From: Streptomyces tanashiensis
Lineage (GTDB): Bacteria > Actinomycetota > Actinomycetes > Streptomycetales > Streptomycetaceae
Reading direction: 5' to 3'
DNA length: 64,000 bases
Assembly: GCF_014648895.1 (NCBI RefSeq)
Contig: NZ_BMRZ01000006.1
Location: 270,244-334,243 of the forward strand
Part shown: positions 44,002 to 52,929 of the stretch, one piece after another
Numbering within the stretch: position 1 is the first letter of the stretch
How the letters are laid out: each line of letters opens with the position of its first letter
Notes under the pieces: model-generated
Database searches by the model: none
The model's input: the letters and a program-made list of their open reading frames with translations, nothing else
What the model was told of the DNA's origin: nothing
Position numbers and translations under genes: made by a program

Positions 44002-45741
44002 ATGGGCGCACAGCACGGTACGGAACTGGTCAGGGCGGCACAGAGCGGAGACCCGCGGGCGCAGGACCGGCTCATCGCGCTCCATCTGCCCCTGGTCTAC
44101 AACATCGTGGGCCGGGCGATGAACGGCCACCACGACGTCGACGACGTCGTGCAGGAGACGATGCTGCGGGCGCTCGCCGGACTCGGCGACCTGCGCTCCC
44201 CCGACAGCTTCAGGTCCTGGCTGGTCGCCATCACCATGAACGGCGTCCGCAGCCACTGGCACCGGCAGCAGCAGGCCGGTCTCCCCACGGGCGGCCTCGA
44301 CGACGCCCGCGAGATCGCGCAGCCGGGGTCCGACTTCGTGGAGCTGGCCGTGGTCCGGCTGAACCTGTCCGGCCAGCGCCGCGAGACCGCCGAGGCGACC
44401 CGCTGGATGGAGCCGGAGGACAGGGACCTCCTGTCGCTGTGGTGGCTGGAATGCGCCGGCGAGCTGAGCCGCCACGAGGTGGCCGCCGCCCTGCAGCTGT
44501 CCCCGCAGCACACCGCCGTGCGGGTCCAGCGGATGAAGGAACGGCTGGAGGCCTCGCGGGTCGTCGTGCGGGCCCTCTCGCAGAACCCGCCCTGCCCGAC
44601 CCTGCGGTACGAGATCGACACCTGGGACGGCCGTCCCTCCGCCCTCTGGCGCAAGCGCATGGCCCGGCACGCGCGCGCGTGCGCGCACTGCGCCGGGCTG
44701 TGGAGCGGGCTCGTCCCGGCGGAGGGGCTGCTCGCCGGACTCCTTCTGGTGCCCCCGGCGGCGCTGCTCCTCGCGGGCGTCCGCGAGCGGGCCGGCTTCG
44801 AGGCCGTGGCCGCGACGGCCCAGCTCGGCGCCCCGCTCGCCCCTCCGGGGCACGGCGCCGACGCCGCCACCGGGCCGGGTGGTGGGACCGGGCCGGGCGT
44901 TGGGGCCGCGGGCCGCGGTGCCCGGAGCACCCGCGCCGTCCGGCGGCGGCGCCGGCAGCGGCGGCAGGGCCGCAGGCGCGTCGTCATCGCCGCGGGCATA
45001 GCCGTGGTGGCGGTCACCGGCGGCGCCTTCACCCTGACCACCGGCCCGGACGAGGGGACGGAGGGCAGGGGCACGACCCTCGCCGCGACCGCCGACACCG
45101 GACTCCCCACCGCGCAGGAGCCGACGGCGACCCCGACGGCCGGCTCCTCCTCGGCCACCCCTTCCCCGTCGGCGTCGAAGACTCCCCGCAAGACCCCCAA
45201 GCCCTCGCGCCCCACGCCGACCGCCTCCCGCACCTCGCCGCCGGCACCGCCCCGGCCGACGCGCACGACCGCGCCCGCGCCCACCCCGACCGCCACGCGG
45301 ACGACATCCGGATCGGGCTCCGGTTCCGGTTCGGGTTCCGGTTCCGGATCCGGTACGGGTTCGGGCTCCACCGAGCAGCAGGTGATCAGCCTGGTCAACT
45401 CGGAACGGGCCAAGGCGGGCTGCGGGCCGCTGACCGAGCACCCCCTGCTGACCAAGGCCGCCCAGGGGCATTCCGACGACATGGCCGCGCGAAACTTCTT
45501 CGACCACACCAACCCCGACGGCGACGGCCCGGGCGAGCGCGTCACGGCCGCCGGGTACGCGTGGTCGACGTACGGCGAGAACATCGCGCAGGGCCAGACC
45601 ACCGCGGCGCAGGTGATGGACTCCTGGATGAACAGCCCCGGCCACCGGGCGAACATCCTGAACTGCGACTTCAAGGAGATCGGCATCGGCCTCCACACCG
45701 CCGGCGGCCCTTACTGGACGCAGGTCTTCGGCGCCCGCTGA
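44002..45741 (+). CDS. ECF sigma factor fused to a membrane anchor and extracellular CAP domain
   Basis: The 579-residue protein has sigma region 2 at about residues 22-86 (DVDDVVQETMLRALAGLGDL) and region 4 at about 140-185 (SRHEVAAALQLSPQHTAVRVQRMKERL). An H-x3-C-x2-C zinc-binding motif, seen in ZAS-type anti-sigma factors, lies at 223-230 (HARACAHC). A very basic run precedes one membrane span at about 327-347. A Ser/Thr/Pro and Ser-Gly linker leads to a CAP (SCP/PR-1) domain at about 457-577, with the tetrad residues His490, His502, Glu526 and His548. The sigma part should be cytoplasmic and the CAP part outside. ATG 44002 follows CGGAGC; a GTG at 43990 is possible. This seems to be sensor, anti-sigma and sigma in one chain. 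Confidence 0.88.
   Translation: MGAQHGTELVRAAQSGDPRAQDRLIALHLPLVYNIVGRAMNGHHDVDDVVQETMLRALAGLGDLRSPDSFRSWLVAITMNGVRSHWHRQQQAGLPTGGLDDAREIAQPGSDFVELAVVRLNLSGQRRETAEATRWMEPEDRDLLSLWWLECAGELSRHEVAAALQLSPQHTAVRVQRMKERLEASRVVVRALSQNPPCPTLRYEIDTWDGRPSALWRKRMARHARACAHCAGLWSGLVPAEGLLAGLLLVPPAALLLAGVRERAGFEAVAATAQLGAPLAPPGHGADAATGPGGGTGPGVGAAGRGARSTRAVRRRRRQRRQGRRRVVIAAGIAVVAVTGGAFTLTTGPDEGTEGRGTTLAATADTGLPTAQEPTATPTAGSSSATPSPSASKTPRKTPKPSRPTPTASRTSPPAPPRPTRTTAPAPTPTATRTTSGSGSGSGSGSGSGSGTGSGSTEQQVISLVNSERAKAGCGPLTEHPLLTKAAQGHSDDMAARNFFDHTNPDGDGPGERVTAAGYAWSTYGENIAQGQTTAAQVMDSWMNSPGHRANILNCDFKEIGIGLHTAGGPYWTQVFGAR
45307..45369. repeat. Ser-Gly coding repeat in the sigma-CAP linker
   Basis: About ten TCCGGN/TCGGGN hexamers encode alternating Ser-Gly before the CAP domain. 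A flexible periplasmic/cell-wall spacer is the likely role. Confidence 0.8.
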
Positions 45742-45916
45742 GGCCCACGTGAGGCCCACGAGGACCCCGGTGTGACAAGCATGACGTCCGACAGGGGGAT
45801 CTTGACGCTTCCCTGACGCGTGACCCCGGGTCGGCGGCTCGCGGTCTGCTTAGGCTTGCCCGGCCGTCCGTCGGATGGCCGAAAGCCGACACCCACCGCA
45901 CCCCCAGGGACACCCG

Positions 45917-47872
45917 ATGGCCACCACGAACGACGCCCGCACCGGACGATTGCGTGCGTGGATGCTGGAGGGTCTCTCCGACATGGGGAAGGGCAAGCCC
46001 TCCCGGCCGGTGGAGTCGGCCCCGGACGCCGGGCACAAGGGCCAGCGCTGGTGGCGGGTGATGTGCCTGACCGGCGTCGACTACTTCTCCACCCTCGGCT
46101 ACCAGCCCGGCATCGCGGCCCTGGCCGCCGGACTGCTCTCCCCCGTCGCCACGATCGTCCTGGTGATCGTCACCCTGGCCGGCGCCCTGCCCGTCTACCG
46201 GCGGGTCGCCGAGGAGAGCCCGCGCGGCGAGGGCTCGATCGCCATGCTGTCGCGCCTGCTCTCCTTCTGGAAGGGCAAGCTGTTCGTCCTCACCCTGCTC
46301 GGCTTCGCCGCGACCGACTTCCTCATCACCATCACCCTGTCGGCGGCCGACGCCTCCACCCACCTCGTCGAGAACCCCCACCTCGAAGAGGCACTCCACA
46401 ACAAACAGATGATCATCACGCTCGTGCTGATCGCCCTGCTCGGCGCGGTGTTCCTCAAGGGCTTCCTCGAAGCCATCGGCGTCGCCGTCGTCCTCGTCGG
46501 CATCTACCTCGGCCTCAACGTGGTCGTCGTCATCAGCGGCCTCTGGCACGTCCTCACCGAGGGCCATGTCGTCACCGACTGGACCACCGCCCTGACCGCC
46601 GAGCACGGCAACGTCTTCGCCATGGTCGGCGTCGCCCTCCTCGTCTTCCCCAAGCTCGCGCTCGGCCTGTCGGGCTTCGAGACCGGTGTGGCGGTCATGC
46701 CGCACGTGAAGGGCGACCCTGACGACACCGAGGAGAAGCCGACCGGCCGCATCCGCGACACCAAGAAGCTCCTGACCACCGCCGCGCTGATCATGAGCGT
46801 CTTCCTGATCTGCACGAGCTTCATCACCACCGTGCTCATCCCGGAGAAGGAGTTCGAGTCCGGCGGCCAGGCCAACGGCCGCGCGCTCGCCTACCTCGCC
46901 CACGAATACCTCGGCAACACCTTCGGCACCGTCTACGACATCTCCACCATCGCCATCCTCTGGTTCGCCGGCGCCTCCGCCATGGCCGGACTGCTCAACC
47001 TGATGCCCCGCTACCTGCCCAAATACGGCATGGCACCCCACTGGGCCCGCGCCGTGCGCCCCATGGTCATCGTCTTCACCCTGGTCGCCTTCCTCGTCAC
47101 CTGGATCTTCGACGCCGACGTCGACGCCCAGGGCGGCGCGTACGCCACCGGCGTCCTCGTCCTGATCTGCTCCGCCGCCATCGCCGTGACCATCGCCGCC
47201 CGCAAGGCCGGCCAGCGCGGCTGGAGCATCGGCTTCGGCGTCATCTCCGCCGTCTTCCTCTACACCACCGTCGTCAACGTCATCGAACGCCCCGACGGCG
47301 TGAAGATCGGCGCCTGCTTCATCGCCGGCATCATCCTCATCTCGCTCCTCTCGCGCCTCGGCCGCGCCTTCGAACTCCGCGTCACCCACATCGAGCTCGA
47401 CGACATGGCCGAGCGCTTCATCCAGGACATCTCCCGCCGCACCCCGCGCTTCATCGCCAACGAACCCGACAACCGCGACATCGCCGAGTACCGCGACAAG
47501 ATCGAGCAGATCCGCGCCGACAACGACCTCCCCACCACCGAGGACTTCGTCTTCATCGAGGTCACCGTCACCGACCCCTCCGAGTTCGAGGCGGGCCTGA
47601 CCGTGCGCGGCGAGGTCATGCACGACCGCTACCGCGTCCTCACCGTCGAGTCCTCCTCCATCCCCAACGCCCTGGCCGCGCTCCTCCTCCACGCCCGCGA
47701 CCTCACCGGTGTGAGCCCCCACATCTACTTCGAGTGGACCGAGGGCAACCCCTTCGCCAACTTCCTCCGCTTCTTCCTCCTCGGCCAGGGCGAGGTCGCC
47801 CCCGTCACCCGAGAAGTCCTCCGCGAGGCCGAACCCGACCGGAACCGCCGCCCCCGCGTCCACGTCGGCTGA
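45917..47872 (+). CDS. APC-superfamily permease with C-terminal soluble domain
   Basis: ATG 45917 follows CAGGGA and gives a 651-residue protein with about 12 membrane spans (LTGVDYFSTLGYQPGIAALAAGLLSP to IIGACFIAGIILISLL). A soluble tail of about 180 residues has a beta-strand-rich FVFIEVTVTDPSEFEAGL pattern. The core looks like the amino-acid/polyamine/organocation superfamily. Substrate could be an amino acid or a cation such as K+, and I cannot decide. The unusual soluble C-terminus may be a regulatory domain. It follows the sigma-CAP gene by 175 bases. Confidence 0.8.
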   Translation: MATTNDARTGRLRAWMLEGLSDMGKGKPSRPVESAPDAGHKGQRWWRVMCLTGVDYFSTLGYQPGIAALAAGLLSPVATIVLVIVTLAGALPVYRRVAEESPRGEGSIAMLSRLLSFWKGKLFVLTLLGFAATDFLITITLSAADASTHLVENPHLEEALHNKQMIITLVLIALLGAVFLKGFLEAIGVAVVLVGIYLGLNVVVVISGLWHVLTEGHVVTDWTTALTAEHGNVFAMVGVALLVFPKLALGLSGFETGVAVMPHVKGDPDDTEEKPTGRIRDTKKLLTTAALIMSVFLICTSFITTVLIPEKEFESGGQANGRALAYLAHEYLGNTFGTVYDISTIAILWFAGASAMAGLLNLMPRYLPKYGMAPHWARAVRPMVIVFTLVAFLVTWIFDADVDAQGGAYATGVLVLICSAAIAVTIAARKAGQRGWSIGFGVISAVFLYTTVVNVIERPDGVKIGACFIAGIILISLLSRLGRAFELRVTHIELDDMAERFIQDISRRTPRFIANEPDNRDIAEYRDKIEQIRADNDLPTTEDFVFIEVTVTDPSEFEAGLTVRGEVMHDRYRVLTVESSSIPNALAALLLHARDLTGVSPHIYFEWTEGNPFANFLRFFLLGQGEVAPVTREVLREAEPDRNRRPRVHVG

Positions 47873-47936
47873 CGGAGCCCGGCGGAGCTCTGACGGCGGG
47901 ATCTCACACCTGATCGGGCCCGTGCGTGCGGGGGGT

Positions 47937-47974
47937 GTAACGCCCGGGGCTCCCGAGGTGTGACGGACCGAAAT
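47937..47974 (+). promoter_or_regulatory. Candidate GlnR site before the nitrate reductase fusion
   Basis: GTAAC (47937-47941) and GAAAT (47970-47974) are 33 bp apart, which matches the first and last elements of the four-part GlnR consensus (GTNAC-N6-GAAAC repeated). The two middle elements are poor or shifted by one base. The position, about 95 bases before the start, is reasonable for nitrogen control. Confidence 0.35.
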
Positions 47975-48067
47975 TCGATCTTCCTACGGTGCTGGTCACG
48001 GGGCCGTTCCGGTACGACGGCACGGCCCCTTCCGGACGGTACGCGCACCGTGAGGTGGGGGATTTCG

Positions 48068-51000
48068 GTGGGATCTGGCTCGAACGCCGGCATGAGCGAC
48101 GGCAGCGTCCGCACCGTCTGCTCCTACTGCGGGGTCGGCTGCGGGATCGTCCTGGACGTGCGGCGGGACCCCGCCGACGGGCGCCGCCGCGCGGTGAAGG
48201 CGTCCGGCGACAAGGCGCACCCCGCCAACGCGGGGCGGCTGTGCACCAAGGGGGCGACGAGCGCGGACATGCTGGCGGCGCCCGGGCGGGCGGAGAAGGC
48301 GCTGGTGCGTCCCGAGCGCGGTGCGCAGCCGGTGGAGACGGACGTGGACGAGGCGATCGCCTCGGTCGCCGCCCGGCTGAAGGCGGTCCTGGACGAGCAC
48401 GGGCCGGACGCGCTGGCCCTGTACGTGTCGGGGCAGATGTCCCTGGAGGCGCAGTACCTGGCGAACAAGCTGGCCAAGGGCTTCGTCCGCACCCGTCACA
48501 TCGAGTCGAACTCCCGGCTCTGCATGGCCTCGGCCGGTTCCGGCTACAAGCTGTCGCTGGGCGCGGACGGCCCGCCCGGCTCGTACCAGGACCTCGATCA
48601 CGCGGACGTGATCCTCGTGATCGGCTCCAACATGGCGGACTGCCACCCGATCCTGTTCCTGCGCATGATGGACCGGGTCAAGGCCGGTGCGAAGCTGATC
48701 GTCGTCGATCCGCGCCGCAGCGCCACCGCCGACAAGGCGGACCTGTATCTGGCGATCCGGCCCGGCACCGACCTGGCCCTCCTCAACGGCCTGCTGCACC
48801 TGCTCGTCGAGAACGGCCACACCGACGAGGAGTTCATCGCCGAGTTCACCGAGGGCTGGGAGCACATGCCCGGCTTCCTCGCCGACCATCCGCCGCACCG
48901 GGTCGCGGAGATCACCGGCCTCGCCGAGGAGGACATCCGGCGGGCCGCCCGGTGGATCGGCGAGGCCGGCGCGTGGACGAGCTGCTGGACCATGGGCCTG
49001 AACCAGTCCACGCACGGCACCTGGAACACCAATGCCCTGGTGAACCTGCACCTCGCGACCGGTGCGATCTGCCGTCCCGGCGCGGGCCCCTTCTCGCTGA
49101 CCGGCCAGCCCAACGCCATGGGCGGCCGTGAGATGGGGTACATGGGGCCGGGTCTGCCCGGCCAGCGCTCGGTGCTCGTCGACGACGAACGCGCCTTCGT
49201 GGAGCGGTTGTGGGACATCCCCGAGGGCTCGCTGCGCACCGAGGCCGGAAGCGGCACGATCGAGATGTTCGAGCGGATGGCGGCGGGCGACATCAAGGCC
49301 TGCTGGATCATCTGCACCAACCCCGTCGCCTCCGTCGCCAACCGGAAGACCGTCATCGCCGGTCTGGAGGCCGCCGAGCTCGTCGTCACCCAGGACGTGT
49401 TCGCCGAGACGGAGACGAACGCGTACGCCGACCTGGTCCTTCCGGCGACGTTGTGGGCGGAGTCCGACGGTGTCCTGGTCAACTCCGAGCGGAACCTCAC
49501 CCTGGTCCAGGGGGTCGTCGACCCGCCGGGGCAGGCCCTGCCGGACTGGGAGCTGATCGCCCGGGTCGCCCGCGCGATGGGATTCGCCGAGGCCTTCGCG
49601 TACTCCTCCGCCGAGGAGATCTTCGAGGAGCTCAAGCGGGCGTGGAACCCCGCGACCGGCTGGGACCTGCGCGGCGTCACGTACGAGCGGCTGCGCGCCA
49701 CCCCGGTCCAGTGGCCCGCCCCCGTCGCCGACGGCCCGGACCGCAACCCGATCCGCTACCTGAACGACGGCTCCAGCCAGACCCTCCTGGAGCGCGCGGA
49801 CGGCAGCCGTCCCCGGCTGGCCTTCCCGACCGCGAGCGGACGCGCCCGCTTCTTCGCGCGTCCGCACCTGCCGGCGGCCGAACTCCCCGACGACGACTAC
49901 CCGTTCGTCCTCAACACGGGCCGCCTCCAGCACCACTGGCACACCATGACGAAGACCGGCAAGGTCGCGAAGCTGGCCAGGCTGCACCCGGGCCCGTTCG
50001 TCGAGATCCACCCCGAGGACGCCGGAGCCCTCGGGATCGCGGAGGGCGACCACGTGGAGATCGCCTCCCGCCGCGGGCGCGCCGTCCTGCCCGCCGTGGT
50101 CACCGACCGGGTCCTGCCGGGGACCTGCTTCGCGCCCTTCCACTGGAACGACCTCTTCGGCGAGTACGTCAGCATCAACGCCGTCACCCACGACGCCGTC
50201 GACCCCGTCTCCTTCCAGCCCGGGTTCAAGGCCTGTGCCGTCACCCTCACCAGGACGGCCGCGCCGGTGACGGACGACGAGCCCGCGGGCACGGCACCGG
50301 AACCCGCGCTCACGCCCACGTCCGCCGCCGCGGCCCCCGTGGCCGCGCTCGCCGCGCTGTTCGGGGTCGACGACCTCGCCCCCGTCCCCCTCGGCGGACC
50401 GGAGCGCCGCTACCTCGCCGGCTACCTGTCGGGGCTCGCTCTCGCCCCGCCCGACGGACGCGTCCCGGTGCTGCCGCCCGACGCGCCCTTCGCCCCGGAC
50501 CCCGCCGCGTGGGTCAACGGCGTGCTCGCCGGGATGTTCTCCCGTACGACCGCACCCACACCCGCGCCCCCGTCCGGCCCGTCCCTCTCGACCCTCACGT
50601 CCCCCGGCGCGCCGGAGGCGGACCCGGCCGCGCCCGCCCGCCGTCTGCTGATCCTGTGGGCCTCGCAGACCGGCAACGCCGAGGAGTTCGCCGCCGCCGT
50701 CGCCGCACGCCTGACCGAGGCGGGGAAGCTCCCCGAACTGCTCCCCATGACGGACATCGCCCCGGCCCGGCTCACCCCCGACACCGACCTGCTCGTCGTC
50801 ACCAGCACCTTCGGCGACGGGGACGCCCCCGACAACGGCGCCGGTTTCTGGGAGGCGCTGTCCGCCCCGGAGGCCACGTCCCTGGAGGGTGTCCGGTACG
50901 CCGTGCTCGCCTTCGGCGACACCGCCTACGACGACTTCTGCGGCCACGGCCGCCGCGTCGACGAACGGCTCGCGGCGCTCGGCGGCACCCGTCTGCTCCC

Positions 51001-52279
51001 GCGTACGGACTGCGAGCCCGACTTCGAGGAGGCGGCCGAGGCGTGGCTCGGCCACGTCGTCACGGCCCTGGCCGGGGGCGGGGTGCGACAGGCCGCCGGC
51101 GCGCCCGCGCGCACCACCGCCGCCGCTCCCGCCGTCACCGCGGTCGTCGCACCGCCCGTCCCCACCAAGGCGTCGCCCTTCGCCACCCTCCTCGTCGGCA
51201 ACAGGCTGCTGAGCCTGCCCGGTTCACAGAAGGAGGTGCGGGAGTTCGCCTTCGACACCCGCGACGGCGAGCTCGCCTACGAGGCCGGGGACGCCCTCGG
51301 GGTGTGGCCGGTCAACGGCGCCGGGCTCGTGGCCGAGTGGCTGGCGCTCACCGGCCTCGACCCCGCCGGGCCCGTGGACCTCGGGGACGGGACGCCGCTG
51401 CCCTTCGAGGAGGCCCTGCGCTCCCGTCTGGACATCTCCCGCATCAGCCCCGAGCTCCTGAGGTTCCTGGCGGCGCGCACCGGGAGTCACGAGCTGAAGC
51501 GGCTGCTGCGCCCGGACAACAAGGAGGCTCTCGCGAAGTGGAGTTGGGGCCGGCAGGCCGCCGACGTCGTCGCCGCGTTCCCCGTCCGGGCCTCCGCCGC
51601 GGAGTGGACCGCCGCCCTGGGACGGCTGCGGCCCCGCCTGTACTCGATCTCCTCCAGCCCGCTCGCCCACCCCGGCGAGGTGCGGCTCACCGTCTCCGTG
51701 GTCCGCTACACGAACGACCTCGGCCGGGACCGCAGGGGCGTGTGCTCGACCTATCTGGCGGACCGTGCCGACGACGGCCCGGTGCAGGTCTTCGTCCGGC
51801 GCTCGCCGGGATTCCGCCCGCCCGCCGACCCCTCGACGCCCATGGTCATGGTCGGTCCCGGCACCGGCGTGGCCCCGTTCATCGGCTTCCTCCAGGACCG
51901 GCTGGCCCGCGGCCACACGGCTCCCAACTGGCTCTTCTTCGGTGAGCAGCACGAGGCCACCGACTTCTACCACCGTCGGGAGCTGGAGGCGTACCTGGAG
52001 TCCGGCCACCTCGACCGGCTGGACCTCGCCTTCTCGCGCGACCGGCGGAACAAGGTGTACGTCCAGGACCGGATGCGGGAGAACGGCGCCCGTCTGTGGC
52101 AGTGGCTCCGGGACGGCGCCCACTTCTACGTGTGCGGCGACGCGGAGCGCATGGCCAAGGACGTCGACCGGGCGCTCAGGGACGTCGTCGCCGCCCACGG
52201 CGGCATGGACGCCGACGAGGCCGCCGCCTATGTCAGGCGGCTCGCCGCGGACAAGCGCTACGTCCGGGACGTCTACTGA
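48068..52279 (+). CDS. Fusion of assimilatory nitrate reductase and CysJ-type flavoprotein
   Basis: At about 1403 residues this chain is two enzymes in one. The N-terminal 730 residues are a NasA-type molybdopterin oxidoreductase: a [4Fe-4S] motif CSYCGVGC...RLCTKG, then the Mo-bis-MGD domains (MGLNQSTHGTWNTNALVNLHLATG, TGRLQHHWHTMTKTGK). A CysJ-like linker (RRYLAGYLSGL) leads to a flavodoxin domain (ILWASQTGNAEEFA, about residue 865) and FAD/NADPH domains (RPRLYSISSSP, GPGTGVAPFIGFLQ, YVCGDAERMAKDV). It probably reduces nitrate with NADPH without a partner. GTG 48068 has AGGTGGGG upstream; ATG 48092 is the alternative. Confidence 0.93.
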   Translation: MGSGSNAGMSDGSVRTVCSYCGVGCGIVLDVRRDPADGRRRAVKASGDKAHPANAGRLCTKGATSADMLAAPGRAEKALVRPERGAQPVETDVDEAIASVAARLKAVLDEHGPDALALYVSGQMSLEAQYLANKLAKGFVRTRHIESNSRLCMASAGSGYKLSLGADGPPGSYQDLDHADVILVIGSNMADCHPILFLRMMDRVKAGAKLIVVDPRRSATADKADLYLAIRPGTDLALLNGLLHLLVENGHTDEEFIAEFTEGWEHMPGFLADHPPHRVAEITGLAEEDIRRAARWIGEAGAWTSCWTMGLNQSTHGTWNTNALVNLHLATGAICRPGAGPFSLTGQPNAMGGREMGYMGPGLPGQRSVLVDDERAFVERLWDIPEGSLRTEAGSGTIEMFERMAAGDIKACWIICTNPVASVANRKTVIAGLEAAELVVTQDVFAETETNAYADLVLPATLWAESDGVLVNSERNLTLVQGVVDPPGQALPDWELIARVARAMGFAEAFAYSSAEEIFEELKRAWNPATGWDLRGVTYERLRATPVQWPAPVADGPDRNPIRYLNDGSSQTLLERADGSRPRLAFPTASGRARFFARPHLPAAELPDDDYPFVLNTGRLQHHWHTMTKTGKVAKLARLHPGPFVEIHPEDAGALGIAEGDHVEIASRRGRAVLPAVVTDRVLPGTCFAPFHWNDLFGEYVSINAVTHDAVDPVSFQPGFKACAVTLTRTAAPVTDDEPAGTAPEPALTPTSAAAAPVAALAALFGVDDLAPVPLGGPERRYLAGYLSGLALAPPDGRVPVLPPDAPFAPDPAAWVNGVLAGMFSRTTAPTPAPPSGPSLSTLTSPGAPEADPAAPARRLLILWASQTGNAEEFAAAVAARLTEAGKLPELLPMTDIAPARLTPDTDLLVVTSTFGDGDAPDNGAGFWEALSAPEATSLEGVRYAVLAFGDTAYDDFCGHGRRVDERLAALGGTRLLPRTDCEPDFEEAAEAWLGHVVTALAGGGVRQAAGAPARTTAAAPAVTAVVAPPVPTKASPFATLLVGNRLLSLPGSQKEVREFAFDTRDGELAYEAGDALGVWPVNGAGLVAEWLALTGLDPAGPVDLGDGTPLPFEEALRSRLDISRISPELLRFLAARTGSHELKRLLRPDNKEALAKWSWGRQAADVVAAFPVRASAAEWTAALGRLRPRLYSISSSPLAHPGEVRLTVSVVRYTNDLGRDRRGVCSTYLADRADDGPVQVFVRRSPGFRPPADPSTPMVMVGPGTGVAPFIGFLQDRLARGHTAPNWLFFGEQHEATDFYHRRELEAYLESGHLDRLDLAFSRDRRNKVYVQDRMRENGARLWQWLRDGAHFYVCGDAERMAKDVDRALRDVVAAHGGMDADEAAAYVRRLAADKRYVRDVY

Positions 52280-52301
52280 CGCGGCGGCACGTCGCCGGGT
52301 G

Positions 52302-52883
52302 CTACGGCCGGTCCAGCCGGGCCAGTTCCACCTCGACGGCCTCCCGCAGGAGGGTGCGCGCGTGGTCGATCGCGAGGCCGCCGCTCAGCCAGCGCATGCT
52401 GAGGCCTTCGAGGAGGGCGGTGAGCCGCTCCGCCGAGGCGGCGAGGGTGGCCGCGGGCGCCATCGGCCGCACCTGGCCCAGGAGCCCCGCCACCTCCTGC
52501 ACCCAGACCAGGGTCGCGCGGGCGAGGTCCTCGCGCAGGACGGGATCGAAGACGGCGCTCGCCCGCAGCTCGCCCCAGGCCGAGCTGTTCTCCCGCACCT
52601 CGGGGGTGTCCTGGAGCTCCAGGAGGAGGACCTGGTCGAGTTCCTCGCGCGGGGTGAGCGGCTCGGCGTCGGGGTCCTGCGTGCTGGTGTACCGCTCGGC
52701 GCGGTCGTTGATGAACTCCAGCGTGTGGCGCAGGATTCCGGTGCGGTCCTTGAAGTGGTAGTAGATCAGGCCGGTGGAGACCCCGGCCTCGGCGGCCAGT
52801 TCCTCCACACGGAGCCCACGGACCCCGCGCCGGGCGATCACCCGGGCGGCCGCTTCAAGGATCTGAGTACTACGAGACGCCAT
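52302..52883 (-). CDS. TetR-family regulator
   Basis: A 193-residue repressor with the N-terminal HTH RGVRGLRVEELAAEAGVSTGLIYYHFKDRTGIL at about residues 18-52. The C-terminal ligand domain has no specific motif. It lies 46 bases behind the Ser/Thr kinase gene on the same strand. Two copies of a 20-bp palindrome in the kinase/agmatine deiminase gap could be its operators. Polyamine or drug response are both possible. Confidence 0.88.
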   Translation of the reverse strand: MASRSTQILEAAARVIARRGVRGLRVEELAAEAGVSTGLIYYHFKDRTGILRHTLEFINDRAERYTSTQDPDAEPLTPREELDQVLLLELQDTPEVRENSSAWGELRASAVFDPVLREDLARATLVWVQEVAGLLGQVRPMAPAATLAASAERLTALLEGLSMRWLSGGLAIDHARTLLREAVEVELARLDRP

Positions 52884-52929
52884 GCCCCGAACCCTATCCG
52901 CAGCGGCGGGCGGAGTGATCGTCGGCCGC

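Noticed and set aside
47996..51055. 1019-codon minus-strand open frame opposite the nitrate reductase fusion
   Set aside because: The plus strand encodes recognisable Mo, Fe-S and flavin motifs; the minus translation is Gly/Val/Arg-rich without motifs.
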